64,000 nucleotides of DNA from Prochlorococcus marinus str. MIT 9313 (GCF_000011485.1 NC_005071.1:1615347-1679346); one strand, 5' to 3'; shown: positions 33,925 to 43,828, numbered from the stretch's first letter. The notes: generated by a model from the sequence alone, not told the origin. A program made the numbers and translations.

Positions 33925-34148
33925 TTATTGTGCAGCGGATCTTCGCAGCGGTTTTGTCATGGAGGCTATCTCCCTTGTTCAAGCATGAGAAAAACCAGAA
34001 GCTGGTTTCTGCCTACTCGTAAATAGCTTAGGTAAAATACTTGCAGCAACTATCAGGGAGAAATCAAGATTTTAATAAAGGTTTTTGGAATTCTAAATCA
34101 ATAGGGATGACCTAGCTAGCATTAGCTTTCTGGCAATACAATCATCAT

Positions 34149-34484
34149 TTAATGAGCTGGAGTGAATCGGGCAACTGATGGTGGCCTTACCTTAAGGAGA
34201 TGCTGCCAGATATGCCTGCAAGCATCGTAGGCAAGGATCACTAGAGTGACGTTAATGGCCACGAGCTGGATCAGAGACAAACGGAGCGGACCATGCAGGT
34301 ATCGCCAATAGAAGATGCCAAAAGTGCGGCCTGTCACATAGCCACCTCTCACCATCAAGCGCATCAGGCTCTTCAGGCTTGAAAGCAAAGCGAAGTCAAC
34401 TACAAGCGTCATGACCACCTTTGACATAAAGACCATGCCAAGGAGGACGATCAGGGCTGTTGAAATTTGAGTGAAATGAATCAT
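34149..34484 (-). CDS. Small membrane protein, hypothetical
   Basis: The 111-residue product has hydrophobic helices at about residues 8-38 (two adjacent) and 70-90 (LIQLVAINVTLVILAYD), separated by a basic loop. A strong codon-like pattern and an uninterrupted frame support it, but no family is recognised. It is likely an inner-membrane protein of unknown function. Confidence 0.5.
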   Translation of the reverse strand: MIHFTQISTALIVLLGMVFMSKVVMTLVVDFALLSSLKSLMRLMVRGGYVTGRTFGIFYWRYLHGPLRLSLIQLVAINVTLVILAYDACRHIWQHLLKVRPPSVARFTPAH

Positions 34485-34506
34485 GAGCAGTTACCTCACA
34501 TTCATC

Positions 34507-34695
34507 TTATTCCAGAACGGATGCGCAAGAGAAAATAAACCAGTTAGGTGGTTCATCAGTGGCCGTGGACTGCTGTGTAGCCTCAATCGCTTTCCAATGA
34601 CTCCTTGCCTGCTTTTTATTGAGCTGACAAGGGCTTATTGACAGTTCGAGGCCAAGGCTGATTGAATAAAAAATCAAGGCTTTGTCAGTGAACAC
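34507..34695 (-). CDS. Possible small protein upstream of the membrane-protein gene
   Basis: This 62-codon frame lies 22 bases upstream of, and on the same strand as, the gene ending at 34149. The product is polar with no recognised motif. It might be a leader gene or chance; little more can be said. Confidence 0.25.
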   Translation of the reverse strand: MFTDKALIFYSISLGLELSISPCQLNKKQARSHWKAIEATQQSTATDEPPNWFIFSCASVLE

Positions 34696-35150
34696 TTGAA
34701 CATCAACAAAGTGTTTCTTCTGATCTCTAAATCAAAGCCGAATCACATGGCGAAGGGCTCAGTACTTTCATACTAATATCAAAGCCATACTCTATCCATT
34801 GCAATCGTCTCCTTGCATTAGCATTCTTCCTATAGTTTATATTACAATGCGTTTCAAGGTAGTACCTGGAAAATCTGGCTAAAGTTCCTTCAAAGGTACT
34901 CTAGGCTGCAAAAGTCACTTCGAAGAATAATTTAATATAGCAATGGAACGCACTAACAAGCTTTTAGGCAAGTCGGATTATCTCTTCAACTATCAAGGAT
35001 TATGATCCTTTGCAGACAGTGTTTATGGGGGCAATGGTTAGCAGAAAAAAATGAAAAAAGCTAAGCATTTCCGGAGACTCTCTCTCCATTCGGCGCTTGA
35101 TAAATCTTCTTTAAAATCTCATCATTATCAATAGTAAGTATCAAATTCAT
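34696..35150. other. Gene-free spacer
   Basis: About 450 AT-rich bases with no frame, RNA fold or repeat that I can support. Confidence 0.45.
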
Positions 35151-35327
35151 TCAACCATTGGGAATATGAAAAGATCTACGATGATCAGCCTCTTCTTTTG
35201 CTATCTGTTTGAGCTCTACATCAAACTCATCCTCTGATTCGATCCGAATGCACCACTGAAATAATTCCCGTTCAGCTCGGAGAAAGTCGTCTTGTCGTTC
35301 AAGCATCAATACACTAATAAAGCTCAT
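35151..35327 (-). CDS. Small acidic protein, hypothetical
   Basis: A 58-residue minus-strand frame starts MSFISVLMLERQDDF and is rich in Glu/Asp with evenly spaced aromatic residues (ELFQWCIRIESEDEFDVELK). The sequence looks amphipathic-helical and protein-like rather than random. It is too short for family recognition. It lies 133 bases downstream of the broken oxidoreductase gene on the same strand. Confidence 0.4.
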   Translation of the reverse strand: MSFISVLMLERQDDFLRAERELFQWCIRIESEDEFDVELKQIAKEEADHRRSFHIPNG

Positions 35328-35460
35328 ATCGGTGATAATTAAAAAGATCGCAAAAAATTATTCAAGACGAAGAAGCATCGGCTCATGTTGATTGACCTCT
35401 AAAATATACTCCATCTTCAATAATGCTATTAGTTAAAGCGTGAAATGTCTATTCCATGAA

Positions 35461-37170
35461 TCAAGATTGCTTGATCATGAAGGCATGATTAATTTCTGCT
35501 GCTGCCTTGCGACCGTCTCTAATTGACTCATGAATGCTACTGGAGCCTCTAATGATATCTCCGCCGGCGAATACATTGACGTGACCCAGAACCTGTAGCG
35601 TGTCTAAGTCAACCAAGGCATCAACATCAACCAAAAGGCTTGAACTTAGATGCTCCCTTAATTGAGCCTCAATACGCTGTTGTTCCAAACCTGCCATGAT
35701 CACCTGATGAGAAGAACTACAGAGTTTAGAGAAAGCTGAAGGATCTATTCTGGAGTGAATCTCAATTCCAAGTTCTTGCATTTCATTTAAACGCTTAGCC
35801 TGAGATTTCGATTGAAATTCAGACTGCTCGTCAATCAGATAAACCTTCTTTGCACCGTTTTGAATTGCCAACTTTGAGATATCCATAGCAAGGTAGGTAG
35901 CGCCAACTATTGTCAAGGTCTTCCCTCTAACAATAGTTGACTCCTGAGTAAATTGGTCTAAAAACTTCAACCCATGAATCAAGTTAAAATCGTGATCGAC
36001 ATCTTTAGTCTGAATTTGCTTCTCTCCTAGACCACAGGCTAAAAAGAGTGCATCATATTGATGCCTAAGCTCAGCAATTGTAATGTCTTCTCCTAAAGAT
36101 TGACCAAAATAAATCCTAATAGAAGGTAATAATAGGTTTGATATTTCACGATGTAATACTGACAGAGGAATCCTTGATACTAGAGCAATCGATTTCAGCG
36201 TCCCTCCAGCTTCACTTTTCTTCTCGTAAATGTCTATTTGGTAGCCCAAACGCGCCAAATAATGTGCACATGTTAGACCAGCAGGCCCAGCCCCAACAAT
36301 AGAAATTCGCTTACCATTATCCGGAGCTGCCTCTGGTATGTAGTTGGGGACTTTCTCGCATACATAGCGATTTAATGACTTAATGGGAATAGAAGCATCA
36401 GGACATAACGATTGCGAACATGACGAGCCACAAAAATCGTCTGATTGAGAAAGGTAAGAGGTTGATTCTGAAAATGGATTAACGGCACGTAAGGACTGGG
36501 CTGCACCTAGCCAATTGCCGGCTTCGACAAGACGAGCGATATGGGCTTGATGAGTACTGTCTGGACCCGCACGAACGCAGCGCGGAGACAAACAAGATCG
36601 GGGATCTAATTCCACAGTTTTTATCTTCTGATGGTCAGGAATCAAATCCGCAGAATGTTGTTTTTGAGATAGAGAGGCTTTAGCAAAATGAACATAATTT
36701 TTAGGATAATGCTTTAATGGTAGATATTGAGGTTGACGAAGATCCTTTAAAATGGCATTGACTGCACTGATTGCGGACACAGTCACAGACACTACGCCGA
36801 TCCCTTGACTGGTGGAATCGCCTACACAATAAAGCCCTTGCCAATCACTGCGAGCGGCCAGCCGACTCATATAACTTTGGCTCATATTCACCTGTGGACC
36901 ACCAATAGAGCCATGACTTTTAAGGGTATAGCGCTGAATCGTCTGTGGGGTAGCTATTTCCTGAACCAAGATATGTTTTTTAAGTTCTGGGAAATAATTC
37001 TTTTCTAAGTAATCAATAATTGCGGATGCTTTTTTCTGCTTTTGATCTCGATATGTACGGTTATGATATTTATCCTTACCATCGGTTGGCAGTGTGATCT
37101 CTGGAGTAGATTCCGGTAGAAATATACAGAGTGTATGTGTCCCTGGCGGAGAAGCTTCAGGATCCAACAT
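35461..37170 (-). pseudogene. C-terminal part of frameshifted CrtI/CRTISO-GltD fusion oxidoreductase
   Basis: This frame (569 codons from its first ATG, but open further upstream) begins with the missing C-terminal third of a CrtI/CRTISO-type flavoprotein: GSIGGPQVNMSQSY and GLYCVGDSTSQGIGVVSV, the FAD-closing motif, at about residues 90-135. From about residue 195 it continues as a GltD/dihydropyrimidine-dehydrogenase-like module. That module has a cysteine-containing helical domain (CGSSCSQSLC), an FAD motif SIVGAGPAGLTCAHYLA, a second nucleotide-binding fold (TLTIVGATYLAMDISKLA) and the final VFAGGDIIRG. The true start is in the neighbouring frame at 38276; one base is missing near 37326-37330. 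Restored, the protein would be 938 residues. Confidence 0.8.
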
Positions 37171-37187
37171 CGACGTGACGTAGACTG

Positions 37188-38276
37188 TCAGATAACTTGA
37201 AGAGCCATTGTCATTAAAGGGCAGAATTTGTGTAGGCTTAATCGTCGTGGGGACAGCTTCTGCTTTAACACCAAGATAAACACCAAATACACTATAACTT
37301 GGCCTAAATTTCCTTGCCCACTTTCTTTTTCTGCGGGAGATATGCTGCGAACGATCAACTTACCATAGAGATTCCAGACGGTTGTGTTTGAGATTACTGT
37401 ATGAGATTTAATCTTAAGGCCATTTTCAAGCTGACAGCCAATCGCCTTCCCATTCTTAATTAAGATCTTGTCAATGCGATTACGATATAATATTTTTCCA
37501 CCATATTTATGAATAGCTTTTTCTAGCTTATTCGCCAGAGTCTGTGGTGATCCTTGAGCATAATAGCAACCACCTGTGTAAGATTCTACGTGGATCATTG
37601 GGCCGGCGATGGCAGGTGTCTGGTCCAATCCACAAGTGGTCATATTTTGATTTAAAAGCGTAAATAGTTTGAGAATCTGCGGATCACGTGTGAAGCGTCG
37701 AAATAGTTGCTCTTGAGTTGAAAGCAGATAATTAAGCAACCTTGCTAAATAAAAAGGTCGCGTAAACATCAAATTGATGCCATGTTGCGGTGGCGTTTCC
37801 GCTGGCGCAAAAAACTGACCTCCATAGCTATCCAATGACTCATTATAAAAAGATTCGAATTCACTTAGTAATGCTTTGATTTGTTCTGATTGGTGTGGAA
37901 AACAAGAACACATTTCTGCCCAAAATCTTTCACGTTGTGTATACATAGAAACTTTGGTTTGCTGATCTAGATGGATAGTGAAGGTTTCATCCATCGGCAC
38001 AAGAGTAATGTCTTCCTCCAACTCATTCATCACAAATTGATGTGGGTTATAGCCTTTTTCTCCAAACCCAAAAAAGAGAGAAGCTCCTACATCAAATGTA
38101 AACCCTTGACGGCGAAAGATACTCGCGCATCCACCAGGGAGATAATGCTGCTCTACCACCAAAACTCTGTAACCACGCTTAGCCAGAAGTGCCGCTGCTG
38201 TTAGTCCACCAATCCCAGCGCCAACTACCAAGACATCATAATAGGGCAACAAAATATCGCGGTCAAGCACGTGCAT
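37188..38276 (-). pseudogene. N-terminal part of frameshifted CrtI/CRTISO-GltD fusion oxidoreductase
   Basis: The 362-codon frame starts MHVLDRDILLPYYDV and has the Rossmann FAD motif VVGAGIGGLTAAALLAKRGY followed by EQHYLPGGCASIF and FDVGASLFFGFG. These features are typical of CrtH/CRTISO-like carotenoid isomerases and phytoene desaturases. Sequence is family-like until residue about 320 (SPAEKE). It then turns into unrelated sequence and stops at 37188. In the other frame the expected continuation (KFRPSYSVFGVYLGVKAE) reads straight into the downstream part. The break falls at a run of five T (37326-37330, plus strand); six would restore one 938-residue protein. Confidence 0.8.
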
Positions 38277-38860
38277 TAGCTAAGGGATACACAAGCCAAG
38301 TAAATTATCTCACTATTTCATGAAACATTCAGTCTACAAGCGCAAAACGTTGCATGAAGCTTGCAGGCAACAGATGAATTAAGTAAAAACACTCTAACAA
38401 AATTACTTCTTACTGCGCACCATAAAAAGCATGAGAATCAAATTAAGGGCTTTATTTTATTCTAACTTCAGAAGTTGAGATCCTAATCAACCCTGAAGAA
38501 GGCGGATTTTTAGCAACTAATGGATGAGAAAATGTATTGATGCGAACATCCTCCAAGACTGAGAGAGTAGACTCAATATGCAAGAACGTTGATTTCAATT
38601 TCTCAGCAATAGTTTACTTCATATATGCTTGCAGGCAGAAACATATTGGCTACTCAAAGGGTTCATGAATGATCAGCCAACAATTGAGCAAAGAGTTGAA
38701 ATAAGTTACACGCTTATGAGTAACAGTAACTGCAATTCAGCATCTGCTGCTTGCTCTACTATTCTTGACTTGCTTCAATATGTAGAAGACAATAAAGATA
38801 TTGTGCTATTAAATAGTTCTTGAGTAGGTTAAATGGTACATACACACTCATTCCAAAAAA
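38277..38860. other. Spacer with no firm gene
   Basis: A 64-codon plus-strand frame at 38629-38823 (MQAETYWLLKGFMND...) is the only candidate and has no recognisable features. The stretch may hold the promoter of the minus-strand fusion gene. Confidence 0.35.
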
Positions 38861-39082
38861 ATCCTAGATTTCAGAAAACGTCAACAGGCCACTGGCTGGG
38901 GTTATGCATTGTCATCTGCTTGAATTCCTCTTGTCCAGATATATTACGCCATATCCAGAAGATCTATCACCCCAATAATTTATGGGATTGCATTAACAGC
39001 ACTTATATGCATAATCATTGGAGCATGTATGAATACTTTCGGAGTCTCAGGCCAAGGGCCTTCCTCAGAACAATGGAATTAG
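38861..39082 (+). pseudogene. Remnant of a small membrane-protein gene with internal stop
   Basis: One frame reads RKRQQATGWGYALSSA, a TGA stop at 38921-38923, then IPLVQIYYAISRRSITPIIY, a strong hydrophobic helix (GIALTALICIIIGACMN) and ends at a TAG. The two halves join smoothly if the stop is ignored, so this appears to be a decayed gene for a two-helix membrane protein. No ATG is found upstream in frame. The family is not identified. Confidence 0.45.
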
Positions 39083-39989
39083 CAATGCCAGGAATTTGAT
39101 AGAGATTAGTTAAAATGCCTACTCATCTTGTACAAACATTTAAAGCCAGGAAGATATCCTTTCTGGGAGACATTTCTTAGCCTCGCTTTCAACAAACTCT
39201 AGACTTATCCACGGAATTGACTGGCCAATTTTAATCACATTTTCTAGTTCTAAGTTAGTTCGGCTCTGTTCTTTTCTCAAAGCTCTCTATGCACTGGAAC
39301 TCATTAAGAAAGACACCTACGTGGCCCTCTTGAGAATGCTAAGTACCTTTGGTATTCGTAGACTCTAACAAGAGACTAGCGAGTTAAGAGTACACAACCT
39401 CTGCAGACCCCCCAATTTTAATTGGGGGGTCTGCGCAATCCGCAATCATACAAGAAGAAATCGGTTAAGTCGAATGAAATCAAGGTTGCAAGCCAGATCT
39501 AGCTCAAGCATATTGGTGTTGGATACTTTTAATGCATTACTGATCTAGATCAACTACCGATCAAACTAGTTGTCCAGTGTATTGACCTATTGACCCAGAT
39601 TGAGAGACCTGTCTTTATTTAATAGAGATAAGCCGCAGCCTTTCTGCACCGACGGCTCTTCTCTTTGATCGTTAGGAGGGTTTTCCATCATGACTTTCGC
39701 CCGATTGAGCCAAGTCGAGATCTTGCACGGGAGATTTGCAATGGCGAGCCTCGCATCACTTGTGGTGATTGAAATCATCAAGTTGCAATTGACCTCATCC
39801 TAGCAATGCTCGCTGAGTTGTTTTAGCGCTGTCCCATCTGGCCAAGAGAACCAAGTCCAAACCATGCGTTGATCAAGCGATAAGTGAATGTGACTGGATT
39901 GATGAGGAGTGAATCAACATGAGCACAACTAACTCTAAGGGTTTAAACGCATACCAAATCCACACAATGAGTATCACTGTTAGGACTGA
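39083..39989. other. AT-rich spacer with a hairpin
   Basis: About 900 bases without a firm gene. A 64-codon minus frame at 39587-39781 is unconvincing. The only clear structure is the hairpin at 39403-39434, listed separately. Confidence 0.4.
39403..39434. repeat. Strong GC-stem hairpin (terminator-like or RNA element)
   Basis: GCAGACCCCCCAATT is followed after a two-base loop by its near-perfect reverse complement AATTGGGGGGTCTGC. No T run follows on either strand, so it is not a classical Rho-independent terminator. No gene ends next to it. Confidence 0.6.
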
Positions 39990-40317
39990 TTGGTGGATCT
40001 AATCACCTTAGACAGAAGTGCCGCACTAGAATATTCAGCAACACTTTCGATTGAGCAGCTACCAGATGCTCTGGCTGAGCTGGGCGATTGGCCTTTTAAC
40101 TGGCTTTGCGCTCGCATTCATCCTCAACTGGGCAGTATGACTCCACAGCTTGTAGCCCTCTACCGCCTCCAAGTTCAATCAAACTCTTTGCAAATTTGCA
40201 GATACTTGCCAACGCACTTATAAAGAAGAGGAGCAACGAGAAACTCAGATTCGAGATAGGCTAGTAGACCTTTGCAATATTTCACTCAATGCATGTGAAA
40301 AAAAGCCAAGTTGCTAG
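39990..40317 (+). pseudogene. Frameshifted small hypothetical gene
   Basis: The frame starting at TTG 39990 (or GTG 39993) reads ITLDRSAALEYSATLSIEQL, ALAELGDWPFNWLCARIHPQ and so on to LVALYRLQ. It then degenerates and stops at 40221-40223. Shifting one base at about 40169 gives KFNQTLCKFADTCQRTYKEE, QIRDRLVDLCNISLNACEKK and a stop at 40315-40317. That is Glu/Lys-rich and protein-like. One surplus base thus splits a gene of about 108 codons. The restored product is soluble with several cysteines; its family is unknown. Confidence 0.5.
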
Positions 40318-40525
40318 AAGGCATGAATCATGGTGTTGATCTTCCAAATTAGTGTTCAGCTCTTGCAAGCACTTCATCGCACAACTAAATTAGTAGAGCA
40401 ATCTATCCTCATTCAGATTTTGAATCCAATTTAAATGAGTGGTTAACAAAAGTAGCGGCCATTTCAATTCACATTTGAGCCACTTGCAAAGTCATGGCAT
40501 AAGACAAAAGCTGCCTCTATGCATA

Positions 40526-40566
40526 AAAAAACCGACCCACTCTAGAAGGGGGGGGGTCGGTTTTTA
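40526..40566. terminator. Bidirectional Rho-independent terminator
   Basis: AAAAACCGACCC pairs with GGGTCGGTTTTT around a G-rich loop. It has A-rich and T-rich flanks, so it works on either strand. It would end the frameshifted gene on the plus side and the small minus-strand genes at 40648-41008. Confidence 0.8.
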
Positions 40567-40647
40567 ATGTCGATGAGTGATTAAGCGAAGCTTCTGAGGA
40601 TTGGCACCTGGGGCCATTTGTCCAGGTGTGTGGCTGTCAAAACTCCT

Positions 40648-40854
40648 TTAAGGGCACCTAGGACGATGCAGAGGAGGATCGACTGGCTTGACGCACAAAT
40701 AAACTTTGTCGCACCAGACGATTAGCCCGCGATTTTTTTGAGACTGTTGGAGCAGGGGCCAGAAGTCAGCTTGCTTCTGCTGCGTACTCAGGTGGCGTGT
40801 CGTCCAATTAGGCGCCTCCGTGTTCGATGTACATAGTGTGGCCTTGTCAGCCAT
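40648..40854 (-). CDS. Possible small protein, distal gene of a coupled pair
   Basis: This 68-codon frame starts MADKATLCTSNTEAPNW and ends with a Cys/Pro-rich tail. The ATG overlaps the end of the preceding minus-strand frame, and a terminator lies about 80 bases after the stop. That context is the main support. The product is not recognised. Confidence 0.3.
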   Translation of the reverse strand: MADKATLCTSNTEAPNWTTRHLSTQQKQADFWPLLQQSQKNRGLIVWCDKVYLCVKPVDPPLHRPRCP

Positions 40855-41008
40855 TGATGGCAATCAGTCTTAATGCTGATTGCAGGCAGCTCTGATCCGG
40901 AGCAAAATTAAATTTTTGAGCTTTTAAGCACTGGTTGATCTCTAGATCAGCATCAATCGCTATGAGAACCAACCTCTGAGCAAAGAGGTTCCTCTTAAAA
41001 ACGGCCAT
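40847..41008 (-). CDS. Possible small protein, proximal gene of a coupled pair
   Basis: A 53-codon frame begins MAVFKRNLFAQRLVLIAIDA and ends at a stop overlapping the next start by 8 bases. The pattern DADLEINQCLKAQ faintly recalls Nif11-type leader helices of picocyanobacterial peptides, but no GG cleavage motif is present, so I do not assign it. Confidence 0.3.
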   Translation of the reverse strand: MAVFKRNLFAQRLVLIAIDADLEINQCLKAQKFNFAPDQSCLQSALRLIAING

Positions 41009-41042
41009 TCCCTTAATCTCTTTTCTTGATCTAGAGGAAGAG

Positions 41043-41312
41043 ATGCCGAGGAAGCGCCGCAAACTCAGCAAGGACATGGAAGCCGAGATCGCAGCGGCTC
41101 AAAGAAAGGTGGAGCTGGTCATGGCAATGATCTACGACATCGCCGATGAAGAGACACAAGGTGAATATTTATCCGGCTTTGAGCAGATCAACGCCGCAGC
41201 CTCTCACCTTTCAGAGAGCTATGTCTTGAAGGGCTTCTGCGAGGAGACAGAGGGGACCCTGGCCCTCTACAAGGGGCTACTGGAGCGTTTTGAGCAGGAA
41301 TATGAGCTCTAG
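41043..41312 (+). CDS. Small helical acidic protein, hypothetical
   Basis: The 89-residue product has a basic N-terminus (MPRKRRKLSKDME) followed by long amphipathic helices rich in Glu and Ala, with regular hydrophobic spacing (VELVMAMIYDIADEET, FEQINAAASHLSES). Codon use and GC content match the core better than the surrounding spacers, so it is probably a genuine gene. It appears all-helical and cytosolic. No family is recognised. Confidence 0.6.
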   Translation: MPRKRRKLSKDMEAEIAAAQRKVELVMAMIYDIADEETQGEYLSGFEQINAAASHLSESYVLKGFCEETEGTLALYKGLLERFEQEYEL

Positions 41313-41635
41313 CCCTTTTCCACTTCACCTAAAGGTAACTGCGCAGGTCAACCAAGCTGACGCAGCTGCTCACTACTGACGTTCTGAGATTGATAGAACT
41401 TCATCCCATAAAACTTTAAAACTGAATTCTGATGGGGAATGATCCATTCCCTAAGACATGGACAATGCAAAGAAATAGAAGCAAAAAGAACACCTTTGCA
41501 GCAAGCAGGTGACATTTAAAGGCAGAAAAAGCTTAATTAATATTTTTTACTCCTCAAAGTTCGCACGACCGGCAATGGCCACAAAGCCAGTTAAATTTTT
41601 GCATGCACATTAAAAATAAGACATCGTAAAAGGAT
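41313..41635. other. Gene-free spacer
   Basis: About 320 bases between convergent genes with nothing supportable. Confidence 0.45.
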
Positions 41636-41920
41636 TCAACTAAGCCAAGAACAAATATCTACAGGAGAAGACACCGCTGCCATTTTCGATAAAGGACGCT
41701 TGAGCTCAGGGCGTTGCTCGTCTTGAATGAACACAAATACCATCAACAGCAAGGGTGCAATGAATGCTGCAGCGGCTACTAACCCAATGATCTGAGTCGG
41801 CCTAATGAGTGGCACCTTGACTAAAGGGTCTCCACATTGGCCGCAGACCATCACACCATCCGCACGTTGCTGATGAATCTGGTAGCGACTCGAACAGAAA
41901 GGGCAGTGGTATCTACTCAT
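41636..41920 (-). CDS. Zinc-ribbon membrane protein, hypothetical
   Basis: From the ATG at 41920 the product is 94 residues. It opens MSRYHCPFCSSRY and has a second pair in VCGQCGDPL, making a four-cysteine zinc ribbon (CxxC-x19-CxxC). One membrane helix follows (IGLVAAAAFIAPLLLMVFVFI, about residues 44-64) and then a short polar tail. This is a tail-side membrane-anchored zinc ribbon. Such small proteins are common in marine picocyanobacteria; the function is unknown. An upstream ATG at 41977 adds 19 hydrophobic residues of doubtful value. Confidence 0.7.
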   Translation of the reverse strand: MSRYHCPFCSSRYQIHQQRADGVMVCGQCGDPLVKVPLIRPTQIIGLVAAAAFIAPLLLMVFVFIQDEQRPELKRPLSKMAAVSSPVDICSWLS

Positions 41921-42602
41921 CTGAATCTGAATCAACTCGAACCTGAAACTCAATGCCCACGCATACGCCAATCGCAATGAGCAAAAGCCCTAACCAGACA
42001 TTGAAAGGGGGGAAAGCCAAGGCTTTTCTCTACGAGGCTAAGTCGCACCATACCTCCTACACCCAATTCTCCTAGCAGCCTCGCCCTTAGAAACTATGAA
42101 AAAGAAGTTTTTGCTGGAATGATGCTCTGAAGCGGCCGAGTGTGACTCCGGCAAGATCTCCTCCGTAGAAGATGAGAAAAGAATCCGCCATTTGAAGTCA
42201 TCCAACTGGAGTATATCATCAACCCTGTGTGAGACTTGCATAACTTATGATCTTGTCCATCAAGCGTGAAAAGGAGTCCTGAGCAACTTGTTAGCCTCTA
42301 GTGACTAACTAATCTTATCCAGCCTGACTTGAGCAGTTCAAGGAAATAAAAATCAATCCATAACTGAGTACATCAATGTTTCTTTTGCAATTTTCACATA
42401 CAAATCTATTAACTATTAATCCATAGGCTTTATGGATCAAATAATAAAAAGCTAACCATGCAATCTCTGACTATATATATTAAGAAGTAGTACTAAAAGC
42501 TTAAAGCATTTTAGTCGATTTTCAAGATGCGGCTCTTACTGTAGATAAGACAAAGATGATGTCTTCTAATAGTCAGTCGTGGGCTGCCGTCTCTTCATCG
42601 GT
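41921..42602. other. Spacer without firm gene
   Basis: About 680 bases. A 67-codon minus frame at 42038-42241 lacks recognisable features. AT content rises strongly after 42300. Confidence 0.4.
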
Positions 42603-42776
42603 TCATAAAATTCCTTTCTTTGGCTTATCCTTAAATGGTTGGGCGCCAATATTGGGCGGTACGTTTTTACTCTTCTCAGACACAACTGCGGTTCCCATAC
42701 CTCCCATTACTCCTTTGACCCAATTAATGAATCTTGCCAAGGGCGACTCCGCATCGCGCTTTTGATCAGTCATCAT
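42603..42776 (-). CDS. Small hypothetical protein
   Basis: The minus-strand frame from 42776 (MMTDQKRDAESPLARFINWV) is 57 codons. It contains one short glycine-rich amphipathic helix (FINWVKGVMGGMGTAVV), with a Lys-rich end. The plus-strand frame over the same bases (42556-42765) reads as its shadow. I favour the minus strand because of the natural-looking start and charge distribution. Confidence 0.4.
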   Translation of the reverse strand: MMTDQKRDAESPLARFINWVKGVMGGMGTAVVSEKSKNVPPNIGAQPFKDKPKKGIL

Positions 42777-43140
42777 AAATTTCCGACTGTTCAAATGCTA
42801 CACGATCACCCTTGCCAATGCAAAACCTTCTGAAGGATTCCTTATTCATATCATTACTGAATTCTGAAGGTGCATCTTTACCGCTATTCATCACAAAAGT
42901 TCTCGTGAGCAAGTTCTCTTCAGCAAATTCTTCTCATCATTATCAATCAAGGCTACGGCAAAGGTCCCTAACATCAAACTGATTCCCTAAGCATGAATTT
43001 CCTTCACCACACAGGCCAACACCCTCATTATTATTTAGACAAGTGAAATGACTGACGCAAAGAAATAAAAACGCCCACACCTCCTCCCACCAAGAACACT
43101 CTGACTACTCTGAGGGCATGCAAAAAATCTCTCGGATCCA
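42777..43140. other. Gene-free spacer
   Basis: About 360 bases, AT-rich, with nothing supportable apart from the promoter region of the following gene. Confidence 0.45.
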
Positions 43141-43605
43141 TTGAAAGACAGCAGCATCTTGAGACTCATTGAGCAATTCCAGTTATCCCCACATCCCGAG
43201 GGAGGCTGGTACCGGGAAGTCATCCGAAGTGATCTGACAGTAAAACGAAGTGATGGTCATCAACGCAATGCCATCACAGGGATCTTTTTTCTCTTAGGCA
43301 AGGATGATAAAAGTTGTTGGCATTGCGTTGATGGTGCAGATGAAATCTGGATTCACCTTCAGGGAGCACCGCTCTCTCTTTGGCGACTAGATCCAATTAG
43401 CAATGAAATCGTCAGATTGACTCTGGATGCAGCACAGCCAATGCAAATGATCCCCGCAGGATGTTGGCAAGCTGCTTGCAGCCAAGGTGCCTATACCTTG
43501 GTGAGCTGCTGTGTTGGTCCAGGTTTTGACTTCGAAGACTTCAAGATGCTTCGCAACATCCCCAAGCAATGCTGGCCAGAGAAAGCCCTTCGTGAGCTGA
43601 TTTGA
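43141..43605 (+). CDS. DUF985 cupin-family protein
   Basis: The 154-residue product begins in the family manner (LIEQFQLSPHPEGGWYREVI) and continues with the RmlC-like cupin core: AITGIFFLLG, CWHCVDGADEIWIHLQGAPL and the PAGCWQAA strand. DUF985 proteins (YML079w-like) are small cupins of unknown enzymatic role. The start is a TTG. The nearest ATG (43118) is in another frame and stops after eight codons, so either the weak TTG is used or the 5' end has been altered. The body of the protein is intact. Confidence 0.85.
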   Translation: MKDSSILRLIEQFQLSPHPEGGWYREVIRSDLTVKRSDGHQRNAITGIFFLLGKDDKSCWHCVDGADEIWIHLQGAPLSLWRLDPISNEIVRLTLDAAQPMQMIPAGCWQAACSQGAYTLVSCCVGPGFDFEDFKMLRNIPKQCWPEKALRELI

Positions 43606-43828
43606 TGCCGCCGTATTCACCTAAGCGCCGATGCCTGAAGGCTAAAAATTAAGCGGTAATGCCACTTATGGGCGTCTCTCTAGCACCTCCAAGGTTTGCG
43701 TGTTGGAAGCGCAGCTGAAGGTTTACCACCGCCACATCACCCAGCATTTAAAAATTGGATAAGCGCAAAGCCAATCTATGAGGCAGAGTTGCTTGATCTT
43801 TAAGCATCTCTAACCGCACAGCTATTCC

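Noticed and set aside
37320-37336. Programmed -1 frameshifting as the cause of the split fusion gene
   Set aside because: The site is GAAAAAG, not a canonical A AAA AAG heptamer, and the P-site codon would re-pair badly. A one-base homopolymer loss or transcript slippage is simpler.
40847-41008. Nif11/prochlorosin-like leader peptide
   Set aside because: Only a weak resemblance (DADLEINQCLKAQ). No double-glycine motif or core peptide follows, and no lanthipeptide synthetase is in the window.
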